Source: Lepidodermella squamata (taxonomy: Eukaryota; Gastrotricha). From it: 64,000 bases of DNA. Position 1 is the stretch's first letter; each line of letters opens with the position of its first letter. This document shows positions 21,439 to 30,917 of the stretch, one piece after another. The notes beneath the pieces are model-generated. The model had not been told where the DNA came from. It searched no databases and was given only the letters and a program-made list of their open reading frames with translations. The stretch spans positions 3,720,001 through 3,784,000 of the forward strand of contig JBLDXI010000032.1 of assembly GCA_047495785.1 (NCBI GenBank). The letters are read 5' to 3'. The position numbers and the translations under genes were made by a program.

Positions 21439-22563
21439 TTAGGTACTTACTGATGCTTTCCGGTCGCCTAATTTCATGACGACAAAACCGAGAATAGCGG
21501 CAGAAAACTCGGACAAATCTAACAGAAAATTGTAAGTTTCAACTAAAACAGAGGTTATGTCACATGATGAACAGGGATCGCTCGGCACAAAGTTGGCACG
21601 AAAAAAGAAATAACCAATAGAATAGAAAAGATGAAGAAGAAATAGACTGGAAACGACGAGATAAAGCTTGTTTAGAAGGGATTCGTTGACATAGGAAGGT
21701 TCGGCATCAACGCTTGATCGCCTTCTTATCGAATGAGTTCTTCGCACCAACATATTGCAAACGTATAAGTAGAATGATATAGCAATGAAATTAACTGAGA
21801 CAGATACATAGTTCACAAGAATATTGAGTTCCTGAACAAGCGGAGCTTTTCTTTGTTCGTCCGGTAAGATTTTGACAACCCAAACGCCACCATCTTTCAA
21901 TACCGCGTAGTTCGATAAGGTTGAATAGGTTTTGAAAATGCTGAATTGAACTGCTAGGAAGCAACAATCATGGGAATATTTTGTAGAAAACTTTTTCAAT
22001 TTTTTCAATTGACAAGTCCTTTCGATTCCAAAAAATGCAACTAAAGCAAAATTGCACCAGTGGGCCATGTCGTTACCGAAAATCGACAAGAAGTAAACGA
22101 GCTGAGCTTGGGCGTAACCTATTGCTTTCGTTTTCGGTCCGCAAAAACCAGCCAGTGAGCACTTTTCAATAGTTAACGGAAAAGTTGTTAGGTAAAAAAT
22201 TGCCGTGCAAATTGAAATCGATCTCAGCAGAACGAAAGCCGGTTGCCAGAATACGTGTTTAAAGTTACGGTGCTTTGCAACAAATGTGAGTCGCCCAAGA
22301 ATACGGTAGGAGAGGCAGCTCAGGCATATTCCGACGAGCGCGATGTAAGGATAAATGAAGTCAGCGAATATCTGTCGATAATACCCGCCGAAACAATAAA
22401 CATTAGGCGGAACGAACGCGACATGCAAGTCATTCGTGTAATTGCAGCGAATTTGCTCATCAGCAATATCCGACATACCTTGATTTGTAATAAATAATGT
22501 CGAGTTATGTTTTAAACAGGTAAAATATGACATTTGGCAATCGTTATCAGCAATCGGCCCCAA
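21439..22563 (-). CDS. Divergent rhodopsin-like 7TM receptor, copy A
   Basis: Single exon. The frame allows 374 residues, but the internal Met beginning MSDIADEQ, near 22476, aligns with the starts of the other two copies and is the likelier start (about 345 residues). Seven hydrophobic segments are visible. TM3 ends in FFGIERT, standing in for the class A DRY motif. TM7 lacks NPxxY. Cysteine pairs (KCSLAGFC before TM3 and DPCSSCD before TM7) could make extracellular disulfides. NYTND near the N-terminus is a glycosylation site. Ligand unknown; the family looks lineage-specific and could be chemosensory or peptide-responsive. It is convergent with the SDR array. Confidence 0.8.
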   Translation of the reverse strand: MGPIADNDCQMSYFTCLKHNSTLFITNQGMSDIADEQIRCNYTNDLHVAFVPPNVYCFGGYYRQIFADFIYPYIALVGICLSCLSYRILGRLTFVAKHRNFKHVFWQPAFVLLRSISICTAIFYLTTFPLTIEKCSLAGFCGPKTKAIGYAQAQLVYFLSIFGNDMAHWCNFALVAFFGIERTCQLKKLKKFSTKYSHDCCFLAVQFSIFKTYSTLSNYAVLKDGGVWVVKILPDEQRKAPLVQELNILVNYVSVSVNFIAISFYLYVCNMLVRRTHSIRRRSSVDAEPSYVNESLLNKLYLVVSSLFLLHLFYSIGYFFFRANFVPSDPCSSCDITSVLVETYNFLLDLSEFSAAILGFVVMKLGDRKASVST

Positions 22564-22844
22564 CCGGACTCACGATAGCGAACGTTTTCATCTGCTAATC
22601 TGCATCAAACTTGGAGAGACGATTCAGATTTTGTGTTATATTGCTAATTGTTATACGCAGTTATTTTGGTTCACTTTTTCAATTCTGTTGACAGAAAGTA
22701 TAATGTATTCGGTATTTAATCACAGATTTTTCACTGGCAGGCAAACTAGCTCGTAATTGAAAAAATTGAAAGATTAGCGCGGGGAATGACGTTCGGAACG
22801 TTTTATAAAATCTATACAATTTTATTTTATGATTTTTCATAATT

Positions 22845-23554
22845 TTATATGTCAAATTTGCTTTCTTCGTCAACATGCAATGCCGCCATGGCTAGCCTGA
22901 AATGATCAGAGCAATTCGGCTCGTTCGTGTCGTAGCTGCCTTGGGTGCTCAGGCTAGATGCGCTAGAGGCGAGCGACGATTGGTAGCTGTTGTCGCCATT
23001 TTGCGCGGCTTCGGTGTCGCTGCGTTTCAAACGCCTCGGCAAATTCTCCATCGAGCTATTAGCCTTGCGTTCGCGAGGTTTCCGCGCTAGCTGCGGTGTT
23101 TGAGATAGTCCGATGCTTCTCGAAGCTGGTGTTGCCTTGTTGTCTTTTTGCAAAACAACGCGTAGTAGCCCGTCGTTATTACGGCAGTTCTTGTCTTTTT
23201 GATTTCCAGCTTTTTTGCGTCGTTCCCATACGATGGTGTCTGCTGCGAAATTGGCGCGTGCCGCTGCGTCAAGGTCTTTTTTCGAGCCGTAAACATGAGT
23301 CTTCAATGTGAGCCGATAATATAAGCAGCAATATTTGGATTTCGCTATACCTGTATGTAGCAAGCCATTTCTTGATGGCTGGCGCTCTTCTGCCAAGTTG
23401 AGAGATGAGAGTTATAAAGATGCTCCAAAGTGTCTCTTTGCCTGAGTTATAGGCACAAACATGATTGAAATAATGTCGCTATTCGCAGGCTATACCTATC
23501 CCATAGTTGAGTCAGGTCGTTTTGGCTAACAGATTTTCGGCGGCTTGAGAACAT
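22845..23554 (-). CDS. Unrecognised small basic protein, 3 exons
   Basis: I propose minus-strand exons 23554-23496, 23378-23351 and 23300-22845, joined in frame by introns of 117 and 50 bp, giving 180 residues from the ATG at 23554. The N-terminal third looks ordered (TQLWDSHQEMACYIQTHVYG, then AARANFAADTIVWERRKK). The rest is Lys/Arg- and Ser-rich and probably disordered, with a poly-Ser patch before an acidic end. No signal peptide or TM. I do not recognise the family. It lies between two divergent receptor copies and is read away from copy B. Exon 2 is only 28 bp, so the join is a prediction. Confidence 0.5.
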
Positions 23555-24013
23555 GAAAAACGGCAACAACTTCCCAGTGTAAGAAAATCATATAATTTAG
23601 CTGCATTTTGCAGTAATTTTTGCGTGAGATCGGCGTAAAAGTAAGCCGTTTTATTGCCCTAGTGGGTAGTGGGCAAGTTCAGAACGTCATGTCCCGTGTT
23701 ATTTATTCTTTCAATTTTATTCAATTGCGAGCATGTTTTCCTTGACACTCAGTGATTGAATCCGATGATTAAATTATACCGGCTGCCACTGAATTGGAAA
23801 AACTGAGCCGCAATATAACTGCCTATCGTAATTAAAAATGTTGCGGATCCATAAGGTAAAATACAAAATCTGATTCATCACTGGAATTTAGAAGCAGATT
23901 ATTGGCTGTGAAAACGTGCGTTATCGCGAGTTCGGCGATGGCGATTGCTGATTATAGTTGGAATCTGTAACACCTGACTGAAACACCACTCGACATATAT
24001 TACAAATCAAGGT
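23555..24013. other. Spacer upstream of receptor copy B
   Basis: About 460 bp. The last 100 bp resemble the region before copy C at 38520-38619 (shared GTGCGTTATCG and a CACCTGA-TGAAACA block) and belong to the duplicated segment. No other feature seen. Confidence 0.5.
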
Positions 24014-25045
24014 ATGTCGGATATTGCTGATGAGCAAATTCGCTGCAACTACACGAATGACTTGGATGTCGCGTTCGTTCCACCTAATATTTGGTGTTTC
24101 GGCGGATATTACAGACAGATATTCGCCGACTGGATTTATCCTTACACTGCGCTCGTTGGAATATGCCTGAGCTGCCTCTCCTACCGTATTCTTGGGCGAC
24201 TAACATTTGTGGCGAAGCACCGAAACTTTAAACACGTATTCTGGCAACCGGCTTTCGTTCTGCTGAGATCGATTTCAATTTGCACGGTAGTGTTCTACTT
24301 AACAGCGATCCCCTTAACTATTGAAAAGTGCTCACTGGATGGCCTGTGCGGACCGAAAACGAAAGCTATAGGTTACGCACAGGCCCAGCTTGTTTACTTC
24401 TTATCAATTTATGGTAATGACATGGCCCATTGGTGCAATTTTGCTTTAGTTGCATTTTTCGGAATCGAGCGAACTTACCGGCTTAAAAAATTGAAATTTA
24501 GAACACGATGTTCTCGCCGTTGTTGTTTTTTGGCGGTGCTATTCAGCATTTTCAAGACATACTCCATCAAAACCAGCCGCGCTGTTGCGAAAACTGGCGG
24601 CGTTTGGGTTGGCTCAATGTTATCCAGTAATGATGGAAAGGGCAGCCCGTTTGCAGCGGAACTCAATATACTCGAACAGTTTGTATCTGTCGCCGTAAAT
24701 AGCATTGCTATCTGCTTCTATGTTTACGTTTGCTACATCTTGGTTAAAATGACTCGGAGAAGGCGGTCTAATGTTGACGCGAAATCTTCCTATGTCAACG
24801 AATCCCTTCTGACCAAAATATATCTTGTAATTTCCGGCCTCTTTCTTTTGCATCTTTCCTATTCCATCGGCTACTTGTTTTTTCGAGCAAATTACGCGTC
24901 GGACGATCCTTGTTCATCATGTGATATCACATCTATTGTCATTGAAACATACAATTTCTTGCTAGATTTGTCCGAGTTTGCTACCGCTATTCTCGTTTTC
25001 GTCGTCATGAAACTAGGTGACCGGAAAGCTGTGTCAACAACCTAA
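24014..25045 (+). CDS. Divergent rhodopsin-like 7TM receptor, copy B
   Basis: One exon, 343 residues, seven hydrophobic segments. N-terminus MSDIADEQIRCNYTND with a glycosylation site. The stretch CFGGYYRQIFADWIYPYTAL leads into TM1. TM3 ends FFGIERTYRLKKL. TM5 (SIAICFYVYVCYILVKM) and TM6 (LYSIGYLFF-type) are separated by an Arg-rich loop. A CSSCD cysteine motif lies before TM7, and TM7 has no NPxxY. It is very close to copy C at 38620, including part of both flanks, and somewhat less close to copy A. A plasma-membrane receptor of unknown ligand. Confidence 0.82.
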   Translation: MSDIADEQIRCNYTNDLDVAFVPPNIWCFGGYYRQIFADWIYPYTALVGICLSCLSYRILGRLTFVAKHRNFKHVFWQPAFVLLRSISICTVVFYLTAIPLTIEKCSLDGLCGPKTKAIGYAQAQLVYFLSIYGNDMAHWCNFALVAFFGIERTYRLKKLKFRTRCSRRCCFLAVLFSIFKTYSIKTSRAVAKTGGVWVGSMLSSNDGKGSPFAAELNILEQFVSVAVNSIAICFYVYVCYILVKMTRRRRSNVDAKSSYVNESLLTKIYLVISGLFLLHLSYSIGYLFFRANYASDDPCSSCDITSIVIETYNFLLDLSEFATAILVFVVMKLGDRKAVSTT

Positions 25046-28000
25046 AACATCTGAGCAGCCTTCTGTCATGAGGCAAGTAAGTCTTATGCATTTTGTGTTC
25101 ATGCGATCGGCTTTCTCACTCAGATTGCGATGTATTGTGTTCCGATGATGTTCCGATCGAACCGATACATATATTCCTAAACAAGGTCTCAACAGTGATG
25201 AGATAAGACATATGTTCCATTTTCCATTTCCATTTCCACGATATGTTTTGGTTATGGTGTGTGTTATGTTCTGGTGGTGGGAATAAGCGTGACCCTTCCT
25301 GTTCTTTTTGGTTTTTCGTTTCAGAGGGTTCTGATTATGTATTTTAAAGCGACCTCAATAAACGAATCCTTAAAAGCAGCATTTTTTCGCAGCAATAATT
25401 TTTTTAATTTATTACTGCGTTGTCCGTGTCGTATTTGCTACGTCTCTAGTGTGCAAGTGACCCACACTCTAAGCCATATTCCAGAGTATGTGTATTTATA
25501 ATGAGCCTCTTTACTCAACATGGCTTGCCACATTTCTTGTCCATCAGCAGCTACCAAATCGAGCGGAAGGGCAGGAATTTTCAGAGATATAGACTTGAAT
25601 CCATGCATGCCTTATATCAGTCAAATTATAGTGCGAATCGACGATGGTGACAACACTCCGGCCGGCTCTGCTATCATTGAGCCCGGTTCTTTTACGGCAA
25701 CTTGTCTTTCAGCTCAAGCGGGTAGTTCGGTTAATTTGACTCAATGTTCCTGGTACTTGGGCTCAAGGCGGTCTCATTCGGCGTCCGATCAGTCCCTTCG
25801 ACAGCCCTTCGACAGCTGTCACATCGATATCACATGGGTCGTCTAGGAAAGAAACAGCGATAACACAGACGCAAAGCAGCCAAAAACGGGGGCCAGTCAT
25901 TCGGCGCCGCCAGTGTGGCACTTGGCACTGCAAACAGGCACTATGCTACTAGCTACTATGACATGATATGGCAATGTTTGGCTATGATCCTGACCAGGCT
26001 GAAGAACGGGCTTGAACGGTCGACATCAGTTCTCAATTAAATTACTGTAATTTAGTGTCAATTTAGAACTGACCGTTTTGATTGGTTACAAGCTCAGCTC
26101 TCACAGTTTAAGCGTTCAATAAACAGGTTTTTGTTAACCGTACTGCCCGAAAAGTTAGTCAGCCTCGAATAAAAGTCGGCCTCAAATATAAGACGGGGTC
26201 CAAGGGTCATTCAAGGTCAGGCCCCTAATAATGGTCAGGTCGCCCCCGCGTGTATCATCATTTTATGATATATTTTGATAAATTTCGAAATAGCTTAAAG
26301 GAATTCGGATTCTACTAGATACGTCATCATCATCATCATCGGGTTGAAAAACCGAGCATATGCCGATCTTTTTATAGGCCAATTCATAGGGACTGGAAGC
26401 GTTGTATAGCGACATGATGAGTTGACAAGGGTTCGAAATAATAAAGGTCAGGCCTCAAATATAAGACTGGGTTTCGACTTGTTTTGAAAAAAATAAAGGA
26501 CAGGCCCAACATTTCGTCGGCGCCGTGCAGTAATGTTGCTTAACCATGCTATACCCACATGGGAAAACAAATTTTCTTAATTTGTCGAATTTAGCCTCGA
26601 AACCGGTATCAAAATGACCGTATTGATGCCAGGATGAAGAATATGTAAAAATTGATGCACTTGGACCATCTGGGGTTAAGCTACAGCTATTTAAACGATT
26701 TTCAGTCGGCGTTATACTATTATTATTATTAGTGTGTGCATATATTATGCAAATGCGGCCTCTTGTGCGGGCGCATATTTTTAACCTATTATTTATTGCA
26801 AGAGAAATAGAAGCCACTAGGCTAAATGTTTTCTCGATCAACAATAAATAGGTAGCTTTGATGTAGATAATTAGGGATCAAAGATCGGATCGTTTTGCAT
26901 ATAAATCCGCTTCGCTCTGCTCTAAAGGGCTGCCGGTCACTCTGAAAAGCGCGAAATCTAATAATTATTGCTGGTTGCCATAAAGAGACGCCGTCACATT
27001 CGCCCTAGTAAAGTTTCATTGATATTGCTGCACTGTTACTGTTCAACATAGACAAATAATTCTGGTATCAATAGAAAGCTCTCATAAAATTCTGCATCGA
27101 TCCCATTAGTAACATTCTGGAATCTGAGGTGGGTCAAATTGCAAGTTCTCAAAGTTTTTAAAGCCGTGAATTTTGGGAAAATTTTTACGACACAGCTTCA
27201 AAATGTATATGGTTGTGAGCTACTGCCTTTTTGACTACGGCTCCACTACGGCCGATGAAAACTGTCGTTGCAACACCAGGATATAGTGAGGGCTAAAATT
27301 CAAAAATTTCCTTAAAAATGTGCTTGAGGACTTCTATATTGAAAATTCGAATAATTTCGGCAGTATTACAAAGGCAAGAGTGTCCAGTCTCTTATATTTG
27401 TCTATGCTGTTCAAATATAAAGAGATGCTGCTGAAAAAGATTAAAAAACCATTATCAACACGACTAAACACGACGTTCGCTCAACAAAGTTTTACTTCAA
27501 AATTATTATTATTATTATTATTATTTGCCGATTTGCCAATAATAGATTCAATATAGTCAATAAGAATAGTCGACAGCAAAAGCAGCAGGCTAGGCACAAT
27601 TTTGAAACAGAAACATAGTTCAACTTTGGACAACGATCTTTGTTCGCGTTGATTGGAGGCAAGCCGTAAAATCCCTGATCCAGTGCCCAGTTCGTAGAAC
27701 ATCGGACTCTGACATTCGACATTAAGACATATACAAAAGCGAAACCATCTTGGGCCACGATGGGTTTTCGTTCAGTCTAAAAGAAAAGACAACAAGGTTT
27801 TAGATTCACCATATTTGTTACAACAACAGCCCAACCGATAATATATTAGCCCAAGTCTAAATCCCGCCCGCATCAATCGCCCGGGCCATGCAATGGATAG
27901 GCTTCACGTATGGGATAGCGATAGCTGTCACATTCAGCATGCTACGCAAGCAGTTTGCCGCGAACTTGGATTTGACTCGGCTGTTGATTGCTGAGTTTCA

Positions 28001-28683
28001 ATTTTCTTAATAAATGTGGCTCGACTATGTTTGCAATAAAAATTCGGGATGGATAGGAATAAAAAATTTAGAGGATTCTAATCATTTGCGCAGGACAAAA
28101 CGAGTGACTGGTGATTTCATAGATGGGAGTAATTTTGATATTATTTCTCGATTTTGATATTATTTTGTCGTCACTGATTATCAGATGGTTTTTCTCCAAC
28201 CCGGATCGGTCTCCTAAACTGATCCTCCTATTTTTTTCTGGGCGCCATAAAACGCCCATTTCAACGCTAAAAATACTACCCAGTCTTCTTTAATCCAATT
28301 ATTGATATACGCAGCATTAAAACATGCAAACCCTTTCTATATAGGTTAATTCCCGACCCAAGGTCTATGAAATTATTCCGAGCTCTATCCAAGTTTTACA
28401 TGTTGAAAGCGGCAAGCGGCAAACACAAAGTGCGTACCGCATTTGTTTTATTTTACAGTAGAGAGCAGCCCGGGCTTCTAAAATTTCAACCTTGAAATTT
28501 TGAAGAATTCAAAGAATCAAGTTTTTGCGAATGGTTAATTTTTGACGTTTTTGAACTGAGTTAACCCCTCAGCCCTGGGCTATTACTGGAACAAATCCGA
28601 TGTCTTTTCTCGGTTAGCATAACGCATTCGAGGGTGTAAAACCACTAATACTAACGCGATTGGCCATCGCCATCTCTAGCACT
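25046..28683. other. Gene-poor, repeat-bearing tract
   Basis: About 3.6 kb with no gene I can support. It includes the duplicated 3' flank of receptor copy B (to about 25200), a CTCAAATATAAGAC repeat in two direct copies (about 26169-26196 and 26444-26471), a (CAT)n run near 26327, a dispersed repeat at 26510-26770 and an (ATT)n run at 27503-27523. ORFs at 25520-25846 and 27320-27556 have no family features. Confidence 0.45.
26510..26770 (-). repeat. Dispersed repeat copy 1 (inverted mate at 38050-38325)
   Basis: Read on the minus strand it shares long blocks with 38050-38325, including CACACTAATAATAATAATAGTA, CGCCGACTGAAAA, CCGGTTTCGAGGC and a block ending ACTGCACGGCGCCGACGA. By eye about three quarters of aligned positions match. 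Probably a non-autonomous element; no coding capacity is evident. Confidence 0.7.
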
Positions 28684-28945
28684 AGAAAAAAATATGGTCC
28701 GAAATCAGGGGATGCTCCATCCGAATTTAGGGGTAGGCCCTGAAATCAGGGGGTTGCAAAGTGCTGTTTTTCAGAGTTATGAATTCATACCATACTAATT
28801 GAGCATCTCCCGAATTCAGCGGTATGCTATTAGGGGATGAATAATTGAATTAAAAACTCTAGAATTTTAGTCATATTTCATGTGTGCATATGCTAAGCAG
28901 TGCGTTCACGTCGCGGAAGAACCCGCACTTTAGGCAAAAAAACTC

Positions 28946-29193
28946 CTGTACTCCCAAGTACAGTATTTTTAGGCTGTAATCCTAGTTACAGTCTCCAATG
29001 CTGTACGAACGGTACAGTCCACTCGAGCTGTACAGCGAGTACAGTTCATCTTACTGTACTGCGATTACAGCTCAATTAGGCTAAAGTTCGTTTAGCTGTA
29101 CTAGTAATTACAGCTATTATTGACTGTAGCGTGAGATACAGTCCAAATAACTGTACTAGTTGTACAGCCCGACGAGCCGTACCCTCAGTACAG
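28946..29193. repeat. Left array of CTGTA..TACAG mini-hairpins
   Basis: Imperfect palindromes of 17-18 nt at 28946-28963, 28974-28991, 29001-29017, 29028-29044, 29054-29070, 29096-29113, 29124-29141, 29151-29167 and 29177-29193. A variant, CTAAA..TTTAG, lies at 29081-29095. Start-to-start spacing is 26-28 bp except for one shortened step. Stems are conserved while loops and the 9-10 nt spacers differ. Confidence 0.85.
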
Positions 29194-30150
29194 TCAAATG
29201 ACCATATAATATAGAGCTACAGCAAAAACGACGTCAATGTTACTTCTTCGATCTCGGAGCGAAACCAAGCATCAAAGGTGACTATCTACCTTGGTCAGAA
29301 GATGTATGGTTTCGCTACGAGAATGAGCTGAAGACAGTCTGTGCGCGAGATGCGAGACGGCTATGAAGCCAAATGGCCTTGGAAGATATATTCCCTTTCA
29401 CCCGCCGCGTTCAAGAAGGTTCCCTCTGGAGCTCCACCCAGCTTGAGAAATTCGCCCATTCCTCTATCCTACACTTTTGGATGCTTTGATGGCCGATCTT
29501 CTGGAAATGCTGTAAAGTGAAATAATTCCTAAAATTACTACCCAAAATTACCTAAAATTACCTAAAACAAGTAGTATTAAGCCCCCCGTATCAACCGTTT
29601 GGAGTGGCAAGCAGTCTGATCATCGCGCAATTTTTGACACTTCAGGTCTGAAGAAGAACAATTCCGTTAGCTATGATTCGGATTTTGATGATTAAAAAGA
29701 AAGTTAGGAATGAAAAAGACTTTTATAATTGAATTTTAATAATAATTCCGGTTCCGGTTTTGAAGAGGGCGAAGGCGAAAGAAAGAGGCGTGAAGTATTT
29801 TCACGTGTATCTCGTACATGTATTATCTTGGAAAAAGTGGGCCTTCGAAAAATTCGAAAATGTTGAAACTCGTCTCCGCATTCGTTACACTCGGCTGCGC
29901 CTCGTTTCACTCCTGCTTCGACTCGTTTCAAGCTTGGAAGTGACCGATTTCGTTTTGTTTCCGGCTCTTTTTACCTGACAGTGTTATACCCGCCAGTGAG
30001 ATCGTCGTTGAGAAGCGTAAAACAGTCACTGGTCGCCTTTATCTAGCGGAAGGAAGAAACTAGTTGTTGGTTACTTTTCTCGCTTCGCTCGACTGCGACA
30101 AAAATTAATCGCTGCTTTCTCGCCTCGCTCGGTGCCTCGCTACGCTCGTC

Positions 30151-30211
30151 CCAAAATCCTTGCCCCGTAATGCTCGCTCCGCTCGCTCTTACGGCGGGGC
30201 AAGGATTTTGG
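30151..30211. repeat. 61 bp stem-loop inside the TIR element
   Basis: CCAAAATCCTTGCCCC at 30151-30166 pairs perfectly with 30196-30211. The inner CGTAA/TTACG bases extend the stem past a small bulge. The loop is CTCGCT/CGCTCG-rich, like the surrounding block from 30080. Confidence 0.8.
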
Positions 30212-30349
30212 ATCATGGCTCGCTTCGCTCGCATTTAAAAAAATCCGCCTTAAACTGTCAATATGTGAAGTTTTCCCCTAGGGGAATTATGTAACATAAT
30301 TGTAATATGTGAGCTGTCCCCTAGAGCAATATGCAGTACATACGATGCA

Positions 30350-30422
30350 CTGTACACGACTGTACAGTTTCAACCAGCTGTACAACTATTTACAGCTGCG
30401 AGAACTGTACTTTGCAATACAG
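30350..30422. repeat. Right array of CTGTA..TACAG mini-hairpins
   Basis: Three 18-nt units at 30350-30367, 30378-30395 and 30405-30422, spaced 28 and 27 bp, directly inside the right TIR. Same stem sequence as the left array, different loops. Confidence 0.85.
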
Positions 30423-30917
30423 TAAAATAAAAAAAATCACCTAAGTGCGGGTTCTTCCGCGACGTGAACGAGCGAGTCCGAGTCTTATTCATAAACGAAG
30501 GTCGACTCGTTGGAAAATTGGCATAGATTCAAAGGCCTTTGTGTAAGTAACTCGGTAAAAGTTAACTGGCTGCCGGGTAGTCCTGGGTGGAGAATCTCTG
30601 ATCCTAGTTACTCTAACAGGGTTTCGGAACCTTGCTACCTTGCTGCCTGGTACAACCAGGTACTTGGATTTCAAGATATAAATTTTTTAAAAGTGCTTCA
30701 TCGTTGATTATTGACATGTAAATTTTTCAAAAATTGCATTAATTAATTGCAAGGTCCCAATTCCCACCTATGAAAAAAATTAATTTTGAGCGCCCGAATT
30801 CGCACCATACAGAGTTAACCCCCCGAATTAGCAGGTCCCAGGGGTATGAATTCGGATGATAGAATTGCTCGTAAAAAAACAATTATGCATTCCCCAAATT
30901 CGGACCATATTTTTTCT

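Larger units (their letters stand above)
28903..30470. mobile_element. 1.57 kb TIR element with subterminal hairpin arrays
   Basis: Ends are inverted repeats of about 32 bp: left 28903-28934 begins CGTTCACGTCGCGGAAGAAC, right 30440-30470 is its reverse complement with a single-base indel near the inner edge. Next to the left end lie about ten CTGTA..TACAG mini-hairpins, and next to the right end three more. The interior has no convincing ORF, a GCTCGCTTCGCTCG-rich block and a 61 bp stem-loop. Flanks AAGCAGTG and AGCGAGTC are at best a decayed duplication. Likely a non-autonomous DNA transposon, family not recognised. Confidence 0.75.
28684..30917. mobile_element. Outer inverted-repeat element, interrupted by a nested element
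   Basis: The left end (28684-28715) reads AGAAAAAAATATGGTCCGAA followed by a GGGG-ATGC block. The right end (30887-30917) carries the reverse complement with a few changes (GCATTCCCC-AAATTCGGACC-ATATTTTTTCT). Both arms continue inward with several CCGAATTCAGGGGTATG-like units. The middle is replaced by the separate TIR element at 28903-30470. No transposase was seen, and no clear target-site duplication, so this looks like an old non-autonomous element. Confidence 0.6.

Noticed and set aside
25520-25846. 108-codon ORF
   Set aside because: No motif, no paralog, no splice partners; sits in a repeat-rich tract.
28946-29193. CRISPR array
   Set aside because: Regular repeat-spacer look, but stems are only 5 bp, the loops vary inside the repeat, spacers are 9-10 nt and the DNA is animal nuclear DNA.
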